Shown here piece by piece: positions 24,298-31,656 of a DNA stretch of 50,042 nucleotides. The stretch covers positions 1-50,042 of the forward strand of contig CALGVD010000135.1 of the NCBI GenBank assembly GCA_937920275.1. Direction: 5' to 3'. Every line of letters begins with the position of its first letter. Position 1 is the first letter of the stretch. Source of the stretch: an uncultured Pseudomonadota bacterium. Lineage in GTDB: Bacteria > Pseudomonadota > Gammaproteobacteria > Steroidobacterales > Steroidobacteraceae. The notes under the pieces are model-generated. The model saw only the letters and a list, made by a program, of their open reading frames with translations, ran no database searches and had not been told where the DNA came from. The translations under genes were made by a program, and so were the position numbers.

Positions 24298-25347
24298 ATG
24301 CGATTGAAGCGGCGCGAGACCGAGATCTTCAGCCTGTCGTTCCTCGATGTGATCTGCTGCGGGTTCGGCGCGATCATCCTGCTGCTCGTGTTGTCGGAGT
24401 TCGGGCAGCCGCTCGTGATCGAGCGCTCGCGGCAGGACCTCGAGTCACAGCTCAAGCGCTTGCAGCAAGAGCTGTTCGCCATCCGCGGCGACAGTCAGGT
24501 GCTGGAGCGGGAGCTGCAGGGGCGTATCGATCTGCTGCAACGCGAGCGGCTCAATCTGGCCCGTGCCGCAGGCGACATGAGCGCACTGCGCGGCCAGTTC
24601 GACGCCTCGCGCCAAGAGGCGGCGGTCAGCAACATCGTCGAGAACGAGCTGCTCTCCGCCTACCAGGAACTGCAAGAGACCAACGAGCGGTTGACCCAGG
24701 CGTCGCGTTCGCGTCGTCGCATCAACACCAACGCGGTCGGCGGGATCCCCGTGGACAGCGACTATGTGATCTTCCTCATCGACACCTCGGGAAGCATGCA
24801 GAGCGCACATTGGGAGACCGCGATGGCCGTCATGCGCGAGGTGCTCGACATCTACCCGCGCCTGAAGGGCCTGCAGATCGTCGATGACAACGGCCGAGAG
24901 CTCTTCACCGGCACGCGGGGACGCTGGTTGGTGGACTCACAGTCGCTACGCCAGGACATCGTCAACCGGATGCGCACATGGCGGGCGTTCAGCGACTCGA
25001 ACCCTGCCGATGGCATCGAGGCCGCGATCCGCACCTATTGGTCCGCCGATCGGCGCATCAGCGTCTATGTGCTGGGAGACGAGTTCACGGGCGAAAGCAT
25101 CCAAGCGGCGCTCGATGCCGTCGACCGGATCAACCGGCCGGATGCCGGCGGTCGCCGCCGTGTCCGCATCCACGGCATCGGCTTTCCCGAGGGCGGTATG
25201 GCGCCCTTTACAAACATCCGCTTTGCCGCCCTAATGCGAGCCATGTGCGAGCGCAACGACGGCACTTTCGTCGGTCTCACGCAATCGCGGCGATGTGCCG
25301 CGACGATCAACATCGGAGGCATCAACACATGCGTCGGTGGCAGTTGA
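24298..25347 (+). CDS. Membrane-anchored coiled-coil VWA-domain protein 2 with ExbD-like anchor helix
   Basis: A 349-residue paralogue of the preceding protein. Same basic start (MRLKRRE), then anchor helix about 10-33 with Asp17 in SFLDVICCGFGA, a coiled coil (about 42-137) and a VWA domain (about 153-345) with canonical MIDAS DTSGSMQS (Asp162, Ser164, Ser166). Unlike the first copy it has no TDG motif; the equivalent strand reads ISVYVLGDEF. The last residues include a Cys pair region (CAATINIGGINTCVGG). ATG at 24298, ten bases after the first VWA gene. The two paralogues could form a heterodimer inside the channel pentamer, as ExbD forms a dimer. The 3' end overlaps the lipoprotein gene by 19 bases. 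Confidence 0.84.
   Translation: MRLKRRETEIFSLSFLDVICCGFGAIILLLVLSEFGQPLVIERSRQDLESQLKRLQQELFAIRGDSQVLERELQGRIDLLQRERLNLARAAGDMSALRGQFDASRQEAAVSNIVENELLSAYQELQETNERLTQASRSRRRINTNAVGGIPVDSDYVIFLIDTSGSMQSAHWETAMAVMREVLDIYPRLKGLQIVDDNGRELFTGTRGRWLVDSQSLRQDIVNRMRTWRAFSDSNPADGIEAAIRTYWSADRRISVYVLGDEFTGESIQAALDAVDRINRPDAGGRRRVRIHGIGFPEGGMAPFTNIRFAALMRAMCERNDGTFVGLTQSRRCAATINIGGINTCVGGS
24322..24372 (+). repeat. Near-identical 51-base segment, copy 2 (anchor-helix codons of VWA protein 2)
   Basis: Second copy of the segment at 23211-23261, encoding residues 9-25 of the second VWA protein; only four silent differences. Confidence 0.85.
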
Positions 25348-26069
25348 CGGCAGTCTTAGGTGTCGCTGCGTTCGCGAGCGGATGCGGCAACATGCAGATC
25401 GCGCCGCAACCGGTGTTCCCCAAGGCGCTCATCGAGCCGATGCCGGCGACCGTGGGCCTCGTGCTGCCCGCCGAGCAGCGCGACTTCCGGCACGAAGAGA
25501 CGCGGTCGGGTACGACATGGGCTGTGCTGCTCGGCTCAGCACAACAACATTTCGCGCGCACCGTCATGGGTGTCCTGTTCCGCGAGGTGCGCGAATTCCC
25601 AGCCGCCTCGGCGGCCACACTCGACCCGCAGGTACAGGCGGTGTTCGAGCCGCACATCGAGCAGTACTCCTTCGCCACGGCGCAGGAGACGGGCGGAGAG
25701 TATGTGGCGGTGACCATCCGCTACCGCATCGAGGTGACCGCGCCCGATGGCGGCGCCCACGACACGCTGACGCTGACCGGATACGGCACCAGTTCGACCA
25801 GCAGTCTCGGTTTCGATGCCAAGGGTCCGATGGACCAAGCGACGCGTGCTGCGATGCGCGATGCCGCGGCCAAGTTCATGGTGCAGTTCGGCGATCTGCC
25901 GTTGGCGGCGACGCTCGCCAAGGGCGAGCGCGTCACGGGAGACGGTGTCGCCGCGCGTACGGACGCGGGGCAGTCCATCGAGGCGCTGTCGATCCGCGGC
26001 TCGCGTCGGCCTGCATCGTTGCAGGCCCCGGTCGTCGTCACTCCTTCGACGACGCCTGCGGGACCTTGA
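25329..26069 (+). CDS. Hypothetical lipoprotein closing the ExbB-VWA cluster (YajG-like in outline)
   Basis: A 246-residue protein with a short signal and lipobox ASGC (Cys19). The mature N terminus (TVGLVLPAEQRDF..) followed by TTWAVLLGSAQQHFARTVMGVLF and alternating beta strands looks like YajG/LptE-type envelope lipoproteins, but I cannot name a family. The ATG at 25329 lies 19 bases inside the end of the second VWA gene, implying coupling. The last 32 bases overlap the convergent TPR/TonB-C-like gene. As the fourth lipoprotein of the cluster it suggests an outer-membrane-facing partner for the machine. Confidence 0.72.
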   Translation: MRRWQLTAVLGVAAFASGCGNMQIAPQPVFPKALIEPMPATVGLVLPAEQRDFRHEETRSGTTWAVLLGSAQQHFARTVMGVLFREVREFPAASAATLDPQVQAVFEPHIEQYSFATAQETGGEYVAVTIRYRIEVTAPDGGAHDTLTLTGYGTSSTSSLGFDAKGPMDQATRAAMRDAAAKFMVQFGDLPLAATLAKGERVTGDGVAARTDAGQSIEALSIRGSRRPASLQAPVVVTPSTTPAGP

Positions 26070-27462
26070 TCAGCATCCGTTCGCGCAGGATGACGCCGTC
26101 GGTCTCGGTCGGCACGCCGGCTTCGAGCCTGGGTGCGTAGCGGGCTTTTCGGGCGGCGAACATCACCGAGCGTGCGACCGCATCGGGTTCGCTGCCATCC
26201 GCGAGCGCGGCCTCGGTGACTTTGCCGTCGGCCGCCACCTTCAGCCGCAGTTCGACGATGCGCTCGACGAACCCGTCCGGATCCGACGGTGAGAGCCGGG
26301 CAGCCGACGCCGGTGGCGGACGATAGACGGCCCTGCGTGGTGATTCATAGGGCCGTCGTGCTGACGGGCCGGCCAGGGTCAAAGATTTCCAGGCCTCGGC
26401 GTAGGCGGCGGAAGCACGCGCTGGGACGCCCGTCAGGAGGTACCAATCACCGAGCTGCGCCAGCGTCTCGCCGAGCTGCCGATCATCGACAGGCGGGTGG
26501 CTGCGCAGCACGCCCACGGCGGTGCGCAGCATGCGCTCGCCTTCCGGGTTCAGCCGGCCACCGCCGCGCACGGTCGGGAAGGGATCGAAGCCGCTGGTGG
26601 TGTCGGGTGCCGTGTTCGGTTGCACCTCTGGGCCGAACAAGGCTTCGTCGAGCCAGGTCCGTGACAGACCGCGCAGCGCCGGTACGCCCGCCGGGGGTGT
26701 CGAGGTCGCGCCCTGCTCGGCGATCTGCAGCGCGCGCGCATGCAGGCCTCGCGCGGTGCTGTAGCGGCCGATCGATTCGTACCACCTTGCGAGCCGGTCG
26801 AGCGGGTCGAGCAGGCGCGGGTCGTTACGGCCATAGGCGGTCTCGGCGACACGGAACGAGAACAGGTGCTCGCGTTCGGCTTCCTCGCGAAGACCGAGGA
26901 CGACATAGCTTTCGATGAGCGGGTCGACGATATCGAGTTGCGCGAGGTTGTAGAGACCGTCGAGGTTGCGCGACAGGTCGACGGCACGCTTGAAGACGAC
27001 CGCCGCTTCGGCATGCCTGCCGGCGGCCAACCAGGTCTCGCCGAGACCCGTGAGCGGCCGGACCAGGTCCCGATCGGCGCCCCCGCTCTGCCCGTCGATG
27101 AGCGCCACCGCGCGTTGGTAATCGGCCTCGGCAGCGGCGAGATCGCCGCGTCGCAAGGCGACGGTGCCCGCGTTGGTGAGGGGGTTCACGAGTTCCCGGG
27201 CGTCTTTACCGAAGCGGGCTTCGGTGAGTGCCACCACGGCGGCGGCCTCGATCGCGGCCGCCTCGAGCCGATCCTCTGCAAGCGCCGCCCGCAGCCGGGC
27301 GTGCGCCGACGCTCTTTCGTCGGCGGAGGGTGGCAGCGCCGACGCCGCGATGGGCGGGGAGGTCGCCTGCGCGTCCTGCCCCATGGCAGCGGTGGCTTCG
27401 GCGGCGGGTGCCGCCAGCAGCAGGCTCAGCGCCGCTCGAAGAGATAATGCGAAACGATCCAT
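26038..27462 (-). CDS. Secreted TPR-repeat protein with TonB C-terminal-like domain
   Basis: A 474-residue protein with a signal peptide (about 1-25: [20 protein letters not shown]). Several TPR-like helical pairs follow (about 50-260), for instance [31 protein letters not shown]. The C terminus (about 385-465) reads [25 protein letters not shown] and [15 protein letters not shown], the TonB-C/energy-transducer-like pattern of strand, DG turn and helix. Such proteins are periplasmic and of unclear function. The ATG at 27462 lies 37 bases inside the end of the methyltransferase gene and has a GGAG site. It is the last gene of the VanZ-DUF2062-methyltransferase operon and converges on the VWA cluster. 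Confidence 0.8.
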   Translation of the reverse strand: MDRFALSLRAALSLLLAAPAAEATAAMGQDAQATSPPIAASALPPSADERASAHARLRAALAEDRLEAAAIEAAAVVALTEARFGKDARELVNPLTNAGTVALRRGDLAAAEADYQRAVALIDGQSGGADRDLVRPLTGLGETWLAAGRHAEAAVVFKRAVDLSRNLDGLYNLAQLDIVDPLIESYVVLGLREEAEREHLFSFRVAETAYGRNDPRLLDPLDRLARWYESIGRYSTARGLHARALQIAEQGATSTPPAGVPALRGLSRTWLDEALFGPEVQPNTAPDTTSGFDPFPTVRGGGRLNPEGERMLRTAVGVLRSHPPVDDRQLGETLAQLGDWYLLTGVPARASAAYAEAWKSLTLAGPSARRPYESPRRAVYRPPPASAARLSPSDPDGFVERIVELRLKVAADGKVTEAALADGSEPDAVARSVMFAARKARYAPRLEAGVPTETDGVILRERMLIKVPQASSKE

Positions 27463-28496
27463 TCGCGTCCGCTCCGGTAGCCGAAAAGTTCCGCACAGGA
27501 CATGAAGAATACACGCCAATACACCCACCAGCGCAGCGCTTGGTCGGCGCCGTAGGCCTCGGCGAGCGCCGGCATGAGGGTGGCGCGGTTCGCGTCCATG
27601 TTCTGCAGCCAGGCCTCCGAGGTGAGCTGGTAATGCCGACCATCGACCTGCCAGTGGTCTGCGAGGCGCAGGTCACGCTGGAAGTAATGCAGCAGATCGT
27701 CGCTTGGCATGATGCCGCCGGTGAAGAAATACCGCGCCATCCAGTCGCTCTCATCGCGCACTTCGAAGGTGTACGCGAAGCGATGGTGGGTGAAGATATG
27801 GACGAACAGCGTCGCACCGGGCGCCATCCACGAAGCGATGCGACCGAGCAGCGTCTGGTAGTTCCGCATGTGCTCGAACATCTCCACCGACACGACGCGG
27901 TCGAACCGCGTATCGGCATCGAACTCCAGTCGGTTCGCATCGCGGGTGATGATCTCGAGGTTGTGCAGACCGCGTTCGGCGGCTCGCGCATCGATGAACG
28001 CTTTTTGGGTCCGGGAGTTCGAGACGGCGGTGATGCGTGAACCGGGGTAGTGTTCGGCCATCCACAACGACAGCGATCCCCAGCCGCAGCCGAGTTCGAG
28101 GATGCGATCGCCATCGCGCAGCCGAGCCCGCTCGCAGGTCAGCGCCAGCATGCGTGCTTCGGCGGCCCCGAGGCCGGCTGCAGCGCGGGCTACCGTGAAG
28201 TCGTCGTAGAGGCAGCTCGAGTATTTGAGGTGCGGCCCCAGCGCCTTGAGATAGAACGCGGCCGGCACCTCGTAGTGCTGTTCGTTCGCGGCGTCGGTAT
28301 GGATCGCGATCGGGCTCTCGCACAGCCGCCGTACCATCGACATCAGATGCGATTGCTGGGCCTCGGGACTGCCCTTGTCCTCCTCGGCGAGGCGCTGCGC
28401 GAGAAGTGTGCGGATGCGCCGTCGGATGAGCCAGTCCGGCACACGGTCCGACTCGAGCAGCCGCATCGACAGCGAAGTCTGGGTCTGGTCCGTCAT
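27426..28496 (-). CDS. Cyclopropane-fatty-acyl-phospholipid-synthase family SAM-dependent methyltransferase
   Basis: A 356-residue cytoplasmic methyltransferase with the SAM motif [10 protein letters not shown] (about 134-143), the family segment [17 protein letters not shown] (71-87) and [10 protein letters not shown]. It is shorter than E. coli Cfa (382) and closer in outline to the CFA-synthase-like branch that includes coclaurine N-methyltransferase-type enzymes, so the product (cyclopropane lipid or another methylated compound) is uncertain. The ATG at 28496 overlaps the DUF2062 stop (ATGA). Envelope lipid modification fits its VanZ and DUF2062 neighbours. Confidence 0.88.
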   Translation of the reverse strand: MTDQTQTSLSMRLLESDRVPDWLIRRRIRTLLAQRLAEEDKGSPEAQQSHLMSMVRRLCESPIAIHTDAANEQHYEVPAAFYLKALGPHLKYSSCLYDDFTVARAAAGLGAAEARMLALTCERARLRDGDRILELGCGWGSLSLWMAEHYPGSRITAVSNSRTQKAFIDARAAERGLHNLEIITRDANRLEFDADTRFDRVVSVEMFEHMRNYQTLLGRIASWMAPGATLFVHIFTHHRFAYTFEVRDESDWMARYFFTGGIMPSDDLLHYFQRDLRLADHWQVDGRHYQLTSEAWLQNMDANRATLMPALAEAYGADQALRWWVYWRVFFMSCAELFGYRSGREWIVSHYLFERR

Positions 28497-28978
28497 GATG
28501 TCTTGTCGATCCCTGGTTTCAGGCTGTGGGCGGCGCGCGCGAGCATCGGCACCAACAGCCGGTAGAGTAGATAGATCCCGAGCGGACCCACGACCAGCCA
28601 GCCGAGGGCGGCGTGCACGATCGCGTCCCACAAGGTCACCACCGCGTTCCAGACGCCGTCGGCGATGAGCCCGAGCCCTGCTTCGATGGTGAGCGGTTGG
28701 CGCGCCGCGCCGGTCAGCGCTTCGCCGAGCCGAACGAACGGGATGATCAGCAGCAGTTGCAGCGGGTAGATCAGGTAGTTCACCAACTGGATCGCCGCGA
28801 GGTTCAAGCGTTGCGCCAAAGCGATGACCGCCAACAACGGGGTGGATATACCGAGCACCGGGAACAGACCGATACCGGTGCCGAGCGCCAGACACAAGGC
28901 GAGTTCGCGCGGCGCCAACCCCTGTCGCAGCAGACCGAGTATCGGATCGACGAGTTTGCGACGGAGGAACTGTTTCAT
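28493..28978 (-). CDS. DUF2062 domain membrane protein
   Basis: A 161-residue protein with three to four hydrophobic helices and the DUF2062 hallmark near the N terminus, [24 protein letters not shown], followed by [23 protein letters not shown]2062 proteins are small inner-membrane proteins often next to lipid- or glycan-related genes; their biochemistry is unknown. The ATG at 28978 starts 11 bases after the VanZ-like stop. Overlaps the methyltransferase gene by four bases. Confidence 0.85.
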   Translation of the reverse strand: MKQFLRRKLVDPILGLLRQGLAPRELALCLALGTGIGLFPVLGISTPLLAVIALAQRLNLAAIQLVNYLIYPLQLLLIIPFVRLGEALTGAARQPLTIEAGLGLIADGVWNAVVTLWDAIVHAALGWLVVGPLGIYLLYRLLVPMLARAAHSLKPGIDKTS

Positions 28979-28989
28979 GCGGCGGACAT

Positions 28990-30177
28990 TCAGGTGTGCA
29001 GTCGAGGGGGCGGTGCCGCTTGCACCAACGCAGCGCCGATCAACAAGGCGGCGATGTCGGTGGTGTCGGGTAGCCTGCCGGGCGCCCATTGTTGCAGGAA
29101 CTCGGCGGTCGCGGTGGCGAGCAGCGCGATCCCGATCGGCGGCAAGGTCGTGGTACGGCTTCCCCACGCGAGCCACGCCAGACCGATCCCCAAAAACAGC
29201 CGCTCCATGAGCGGCAACGCCCCACCGTCCACCGCACCGCCCGCCAACTGGGCGAACGGCAGCCAAGAGGCCACCGCCAGGTCTTCCCCAGGTCCCGGGA
29301 TCAGGCCGGCGAGCAGCGTCATGGCGCAGGCGGTCAGGAACACCTTCGTCGGTGTCCATCGGGACCGTCCCAGCCCCAGCAGCGCCACCCATGGCAACGC
29401 CAGCAGCGCCCCGGCGACCTCGTCCGGCGACAGTCGTTGACCGACGAACAGCAGCCGCAGGCCGAGCGAGGTGACCGTGGTGACGAGCAACAGGCTCCAA
29501 AAGTCGCGCCAGCCAGCCAGTGCACGGATGGCGGCGGCCAGCACGAGATAGCAAGCCAACCAAGCGACCACCCGGCTCGGCACAAGATCCAGGGCGAGGC
29601 TGTCGGCGAACGCCGCGCTGATCCGCCCGGGCCGCAGCCGGGGGACGAACGGCGCGAGGTGCGCGGCGATCCACAGCCCGGCCAGGATACCGAGCGCGGG
29701 GCTTGCCCAGGCGCCCCCCGACCGGGTCTGCAACGGCGCACGACGGGGCCAGGCACGGTAAGCGAAGGCGATCATCGTGCCGGATGCCGCGCTCATCGTG
29801 TTCAGGGCCCAGTCCGCAAGGCTCGGATCCCGGGGCGGAAGCGCATGCTGTGCGATCTCGATGCCGAGTGACAGCGCGGCGGCCGCCGTGACGGGCCACA
29901 AGATCCTGCGCAAGATGGACAGCTGGGGGTCGAGGGCGAGCGCCCCCAACAGCCCGCAGGGGACGTACAACAGCAGGTTGACGATGGTGTCGCGGCGCGA
30001 TGGCGGGATCCACTCCCGCAGGCGCGGAAATCCCCCCTGGACCCCCTCGAGCAGCCGACCCCAGTCCCAATCGAACGGGTACAGGGAGGCGCTGAGCACC
30101 AGCGCGACCCAGCCAGCCAACAGCCAAGCCTGCAATCGCAGGATGCCCGGCTCCCGGGCGGCGGTTCCCGGGATCAT
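28990..30177 (-). CDS. VanZ-like family membrane protein with two VanZ-type motifs
   Basis: A 395-residue polytopic membrane protein. The N-terminal half has the VanZ pattern: SLYPFDWD at the first loop, [17 protein letters not shown], and [17 protein letters not shown] with the following NTMSAASG. A similar end motif recurs at the C terminus: [16 protein letters not shown], then [11 protein letters not shown]. Thus it may be an internal duplication, or a VanZ domain fused to a partial second copy. VanZ proteins are linked to teicoplanin resistance in Gram-positives; in Gram-negatives their role is unknown. It heads the four-gene minus-strand operon. Start ATG at 30177. Confidence 0.83.
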   Translation of the reverse strand: MIPGTAAREPGILRLQAWLLAGWVALVLSASLYPFDWDWGRLLEGVQGGFPRLREWIPPSRRDTIVNLLLYVPCGLLGALALDPQLSILRRILWPVTAAAALSLGIEIAQHALPPRDPSLADWALNTMSAASGTMIAFAYRAWPRRAPLQTRSGGAWASPALGILAGLWIAAHLAPFVPRLRPGRISAAFADSLALDLVPSRVVAWLACYLVLAAAIRALAGWRDFWSLLLVTTVTSLGLRLLFVGQRLSPDEVAGALLALPWVALLGLGRSRWTPTKVFLTACAMTLLAGLIPGPGEDLAVASWLPFAQLAGGAVDGGALPLMERLFLGIGLAWLAWGSRTTTLPPIGIALLATATAEFLQQWAPGRLPDTTDIAALLIGAALVQAAPPPRLHT

Positions 30178-30306
30178 AAATCTGTGACGCGCGTCCTAAC
30201 CGCCCGGACGGCACTTTCCATCATCATTCGTACACAGTCTAACCGTAAACACTGCTTGCACCCGCCCGGGTCCTGACGGCACTCTGGCGATCGACGAACT
30301 GTTCCT

Positions 30307-31317
30307 ATGATGGAGTCCATTTTGGTCGAAACCCACCTCAGCGCATTGCGTGACCGCGTGTCCGCGCTCGAGGCATTGGCGGCGGTCGATCGACTGATCC
30401 TCGCCGGGGCTCAACTCGAACCCGTGGTGGACGAACTGTTCGATCGGATGCCGGGCGTGATGCGCTGCGAGTACACCTGCATCGCTTTGCCGTCGGTCGA
30501 CCGCCCCGGTCTTTGGGATCTGCACCTCGAATCGCATGGTGCTGGCGGGACCGGGCGGGTCCTCCTGCCGCGCCAGTCCGGCGCGGAGGTCCATCGACCG
30601 CGTCTCGGTCCGGTCCCGGCCGCGCTGCGCCGAGCGGGTGCCGAGCTCGTGCAAGCATGGCCGGTCACCCTCGACACCCGCGTGGTCGCGATCCTCGGAG
30701 TCGGCTTCCGTGACGCGATCCCGGCCGATCCGTCGCTCGGCGACACGCTCGAGAGCTTCGCCCAGCGATTATCTCTGGCATTGGCCCGCAGCGAGCGTGA
30801 AGAGCGTCTCTACCGTCAGGCGCATTTCGATGCGCTCACCGGCCTGCCGAACCGGCTCCTTTTCCGCGATCGATTGACCGATGAGCTGCAGCAGGTCCGT
30901 GAGGGTGGCCTCGGCGGTGCCTTGCTGTATCTCGACCTCGACGACTTCAAGCAGGTCAACGACACCCTAGGCCATCCCGCGGGCGATCAGATGCTCGCGA
31001 TCGTCGGCCAGCGTCTGCGCGGTTGCGTCAAGGAACACGACACCGTCGCCCGTCTGGGTGGCGACGAGTTCACGGTCATCCTGCGGGCCTTGCCGGAACC
31101 TGGCGCTGCGCAGCATGTCGCGCAGCGCATCATCGACACGCTCGCGGCACCGATGCGGCTGGGCAGCCAGAGCCGGCGATTGGGCGTGAGCATCGGTATC
31201 GCCGTGTTCCCGGACGATGCGCAGGAGAGCGATGATCTGATCCGGATGGCCGATGCGGCGATGTATCGCGCCAAGCAGCAGGATCCCATCCGCATCGCTT
31301 GGCATCGATCGCCCTGA
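30307..31317 (+). CDS. Diguanylate cyclase with N-terminal GAF-like sensor domain
   Basis: A 336-residue soluble protein. Residues about 20-158 look like a GAF sensor, followed by a short helix and a GGDEF domain starting at HFDALTGLPNRLLFRDRL. The active site is intact, RLGGDEFTVIL, with the substrate-binding LDLDDFKQVNDTLGH motif, so it should make cyclic di-GMP from GTP. The inhibitory RxxD I-site that would precede GGDEF reads KEHD, so product inhibition through the usual site is doubtful. Two adjacent ATGs (30307, 30310) are possible starts, with no strong ribosome-binding site. Transcribed divergently from the VanZ-like gene over 129 bases. Confidence 0.93.
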   Translation: MMESILVETHLSALRDRVSALEALAAVDRLILAGAQLEPVVDELFDRMPGVMRCEYTCIALPSVDRPGLWDLHLESHGAGGTGRVLLPRQSGAEVHRPRLGPVPAALRRAGAELVQAWPVTLDTRVVAILGVGFRDAIPADPSLGDTLESFAQRLSLALARSEREERLYRQAHFDALTGLPNRLLFRDRLTDELQQVREGGLGGALLYLDLDDFKQVNDTLGHPAGDQMLAIVGQRLRGCVKEHDTVARLGGDEFTVILRALPEPGAAQHVAQRIIDTLAAPMRLGSQSRRLGVSIGIAVFPDDAQESDDLIRMADAAMYRAKQQDPIRIAWHRSP

Positions 31318-31356
31318 TCCACAGCCGGTCAGGCGTCCGGCCCTCCCATCCCTGAT

Positions 31357-31656
31357 CTATTTGCCGAACAGCCGGTCGAGCTCCGCGCGCGCGGCATCGA
31401 TCACTGCGGCGTCGCGCGGCACATGGGCGCCCGGTCGTGGCTTGAAGTGATCGCAGAAATTGGCGTGCTCCTTGTCGCGCACCTCTTCGGCGGTCGGTTC
31501 ACGGCATTGCTTGGCGATGCGCGTGTCGAACTCGACGCACAGCTTGCAGGCGTGCAGCTCGGCCCGGCACATCGGACATTCCTCGAGCCGGCGCAACGGC
31601 AACGAGAGCGCTGCGAGCGATGCTCCGCACTTCCAGCAGACGAGATCATGGGCCAT
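31357..31656 (-). CDS. Small Cys-rich, probably zinc-binding protein overlapping the uvrA 3' end
   Basis: A 99-residue protein with eight Cys, six in three CxxC pairs: C7/C10 (CWKC), C27/C30 (CPMC) and C37/C40 (CKLC), plus C51 and C68 in CDHF. This strongly suggests one or two structural zinc sites. The C-terminal part is helical (AAVIDAARAELDRLFGK). I recognise no named family. The ATG at 31656 lies 11 bases inside the end of the uvrA-like gene, so it is probably translated by coupling from the same message, which hints at a role linked to UvrA or DNA. Confidence 0.72.
   Translation of the reverse strand: MAHDLVCWKCGASLAALSLPLRRLEECPMCRAELHACKLCVEFDTRIAKQCREPTAEEVRDKEHANFCDHFKPRPGAHVPRDAAVIDAARAELDRLFGK

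Noticed and set aside
21012-25347. The channel and VWA genes as a Zorya defence system
   Set aside because: Zorya pairs a MotA-like ZorA with an OmpA-domain ZorB and cytoplasmic nuclease/helicase proteins; here the partner carries VWA domains and no such effectors adjoin. HrpB is distant and a housekeeping family.
13214-26069. The cluster as a type VI secretion locus
   Set aside because: No TssB/C, Hcp, VgrG, ClpV, TssK or TssM-like gene is seen; only regulatory-type parts are shared.
30201-30283. Imperfect direct repeat of a CGCCCGG...ACGGCACT pattern between the VanZ-like and diguanylate cyclase genes
   Set aside because: The two copies differ by a several-base insertion and only short pieces match; probably chance in GC-rich DNA.
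31324-31341. Possible terminator hairpin GCCGG-N8-CCGGC after the diguanylate cyclase gene
   Set aside because: The stem is only five base pairs with a long loop and no T-tract, so it is not convincing.
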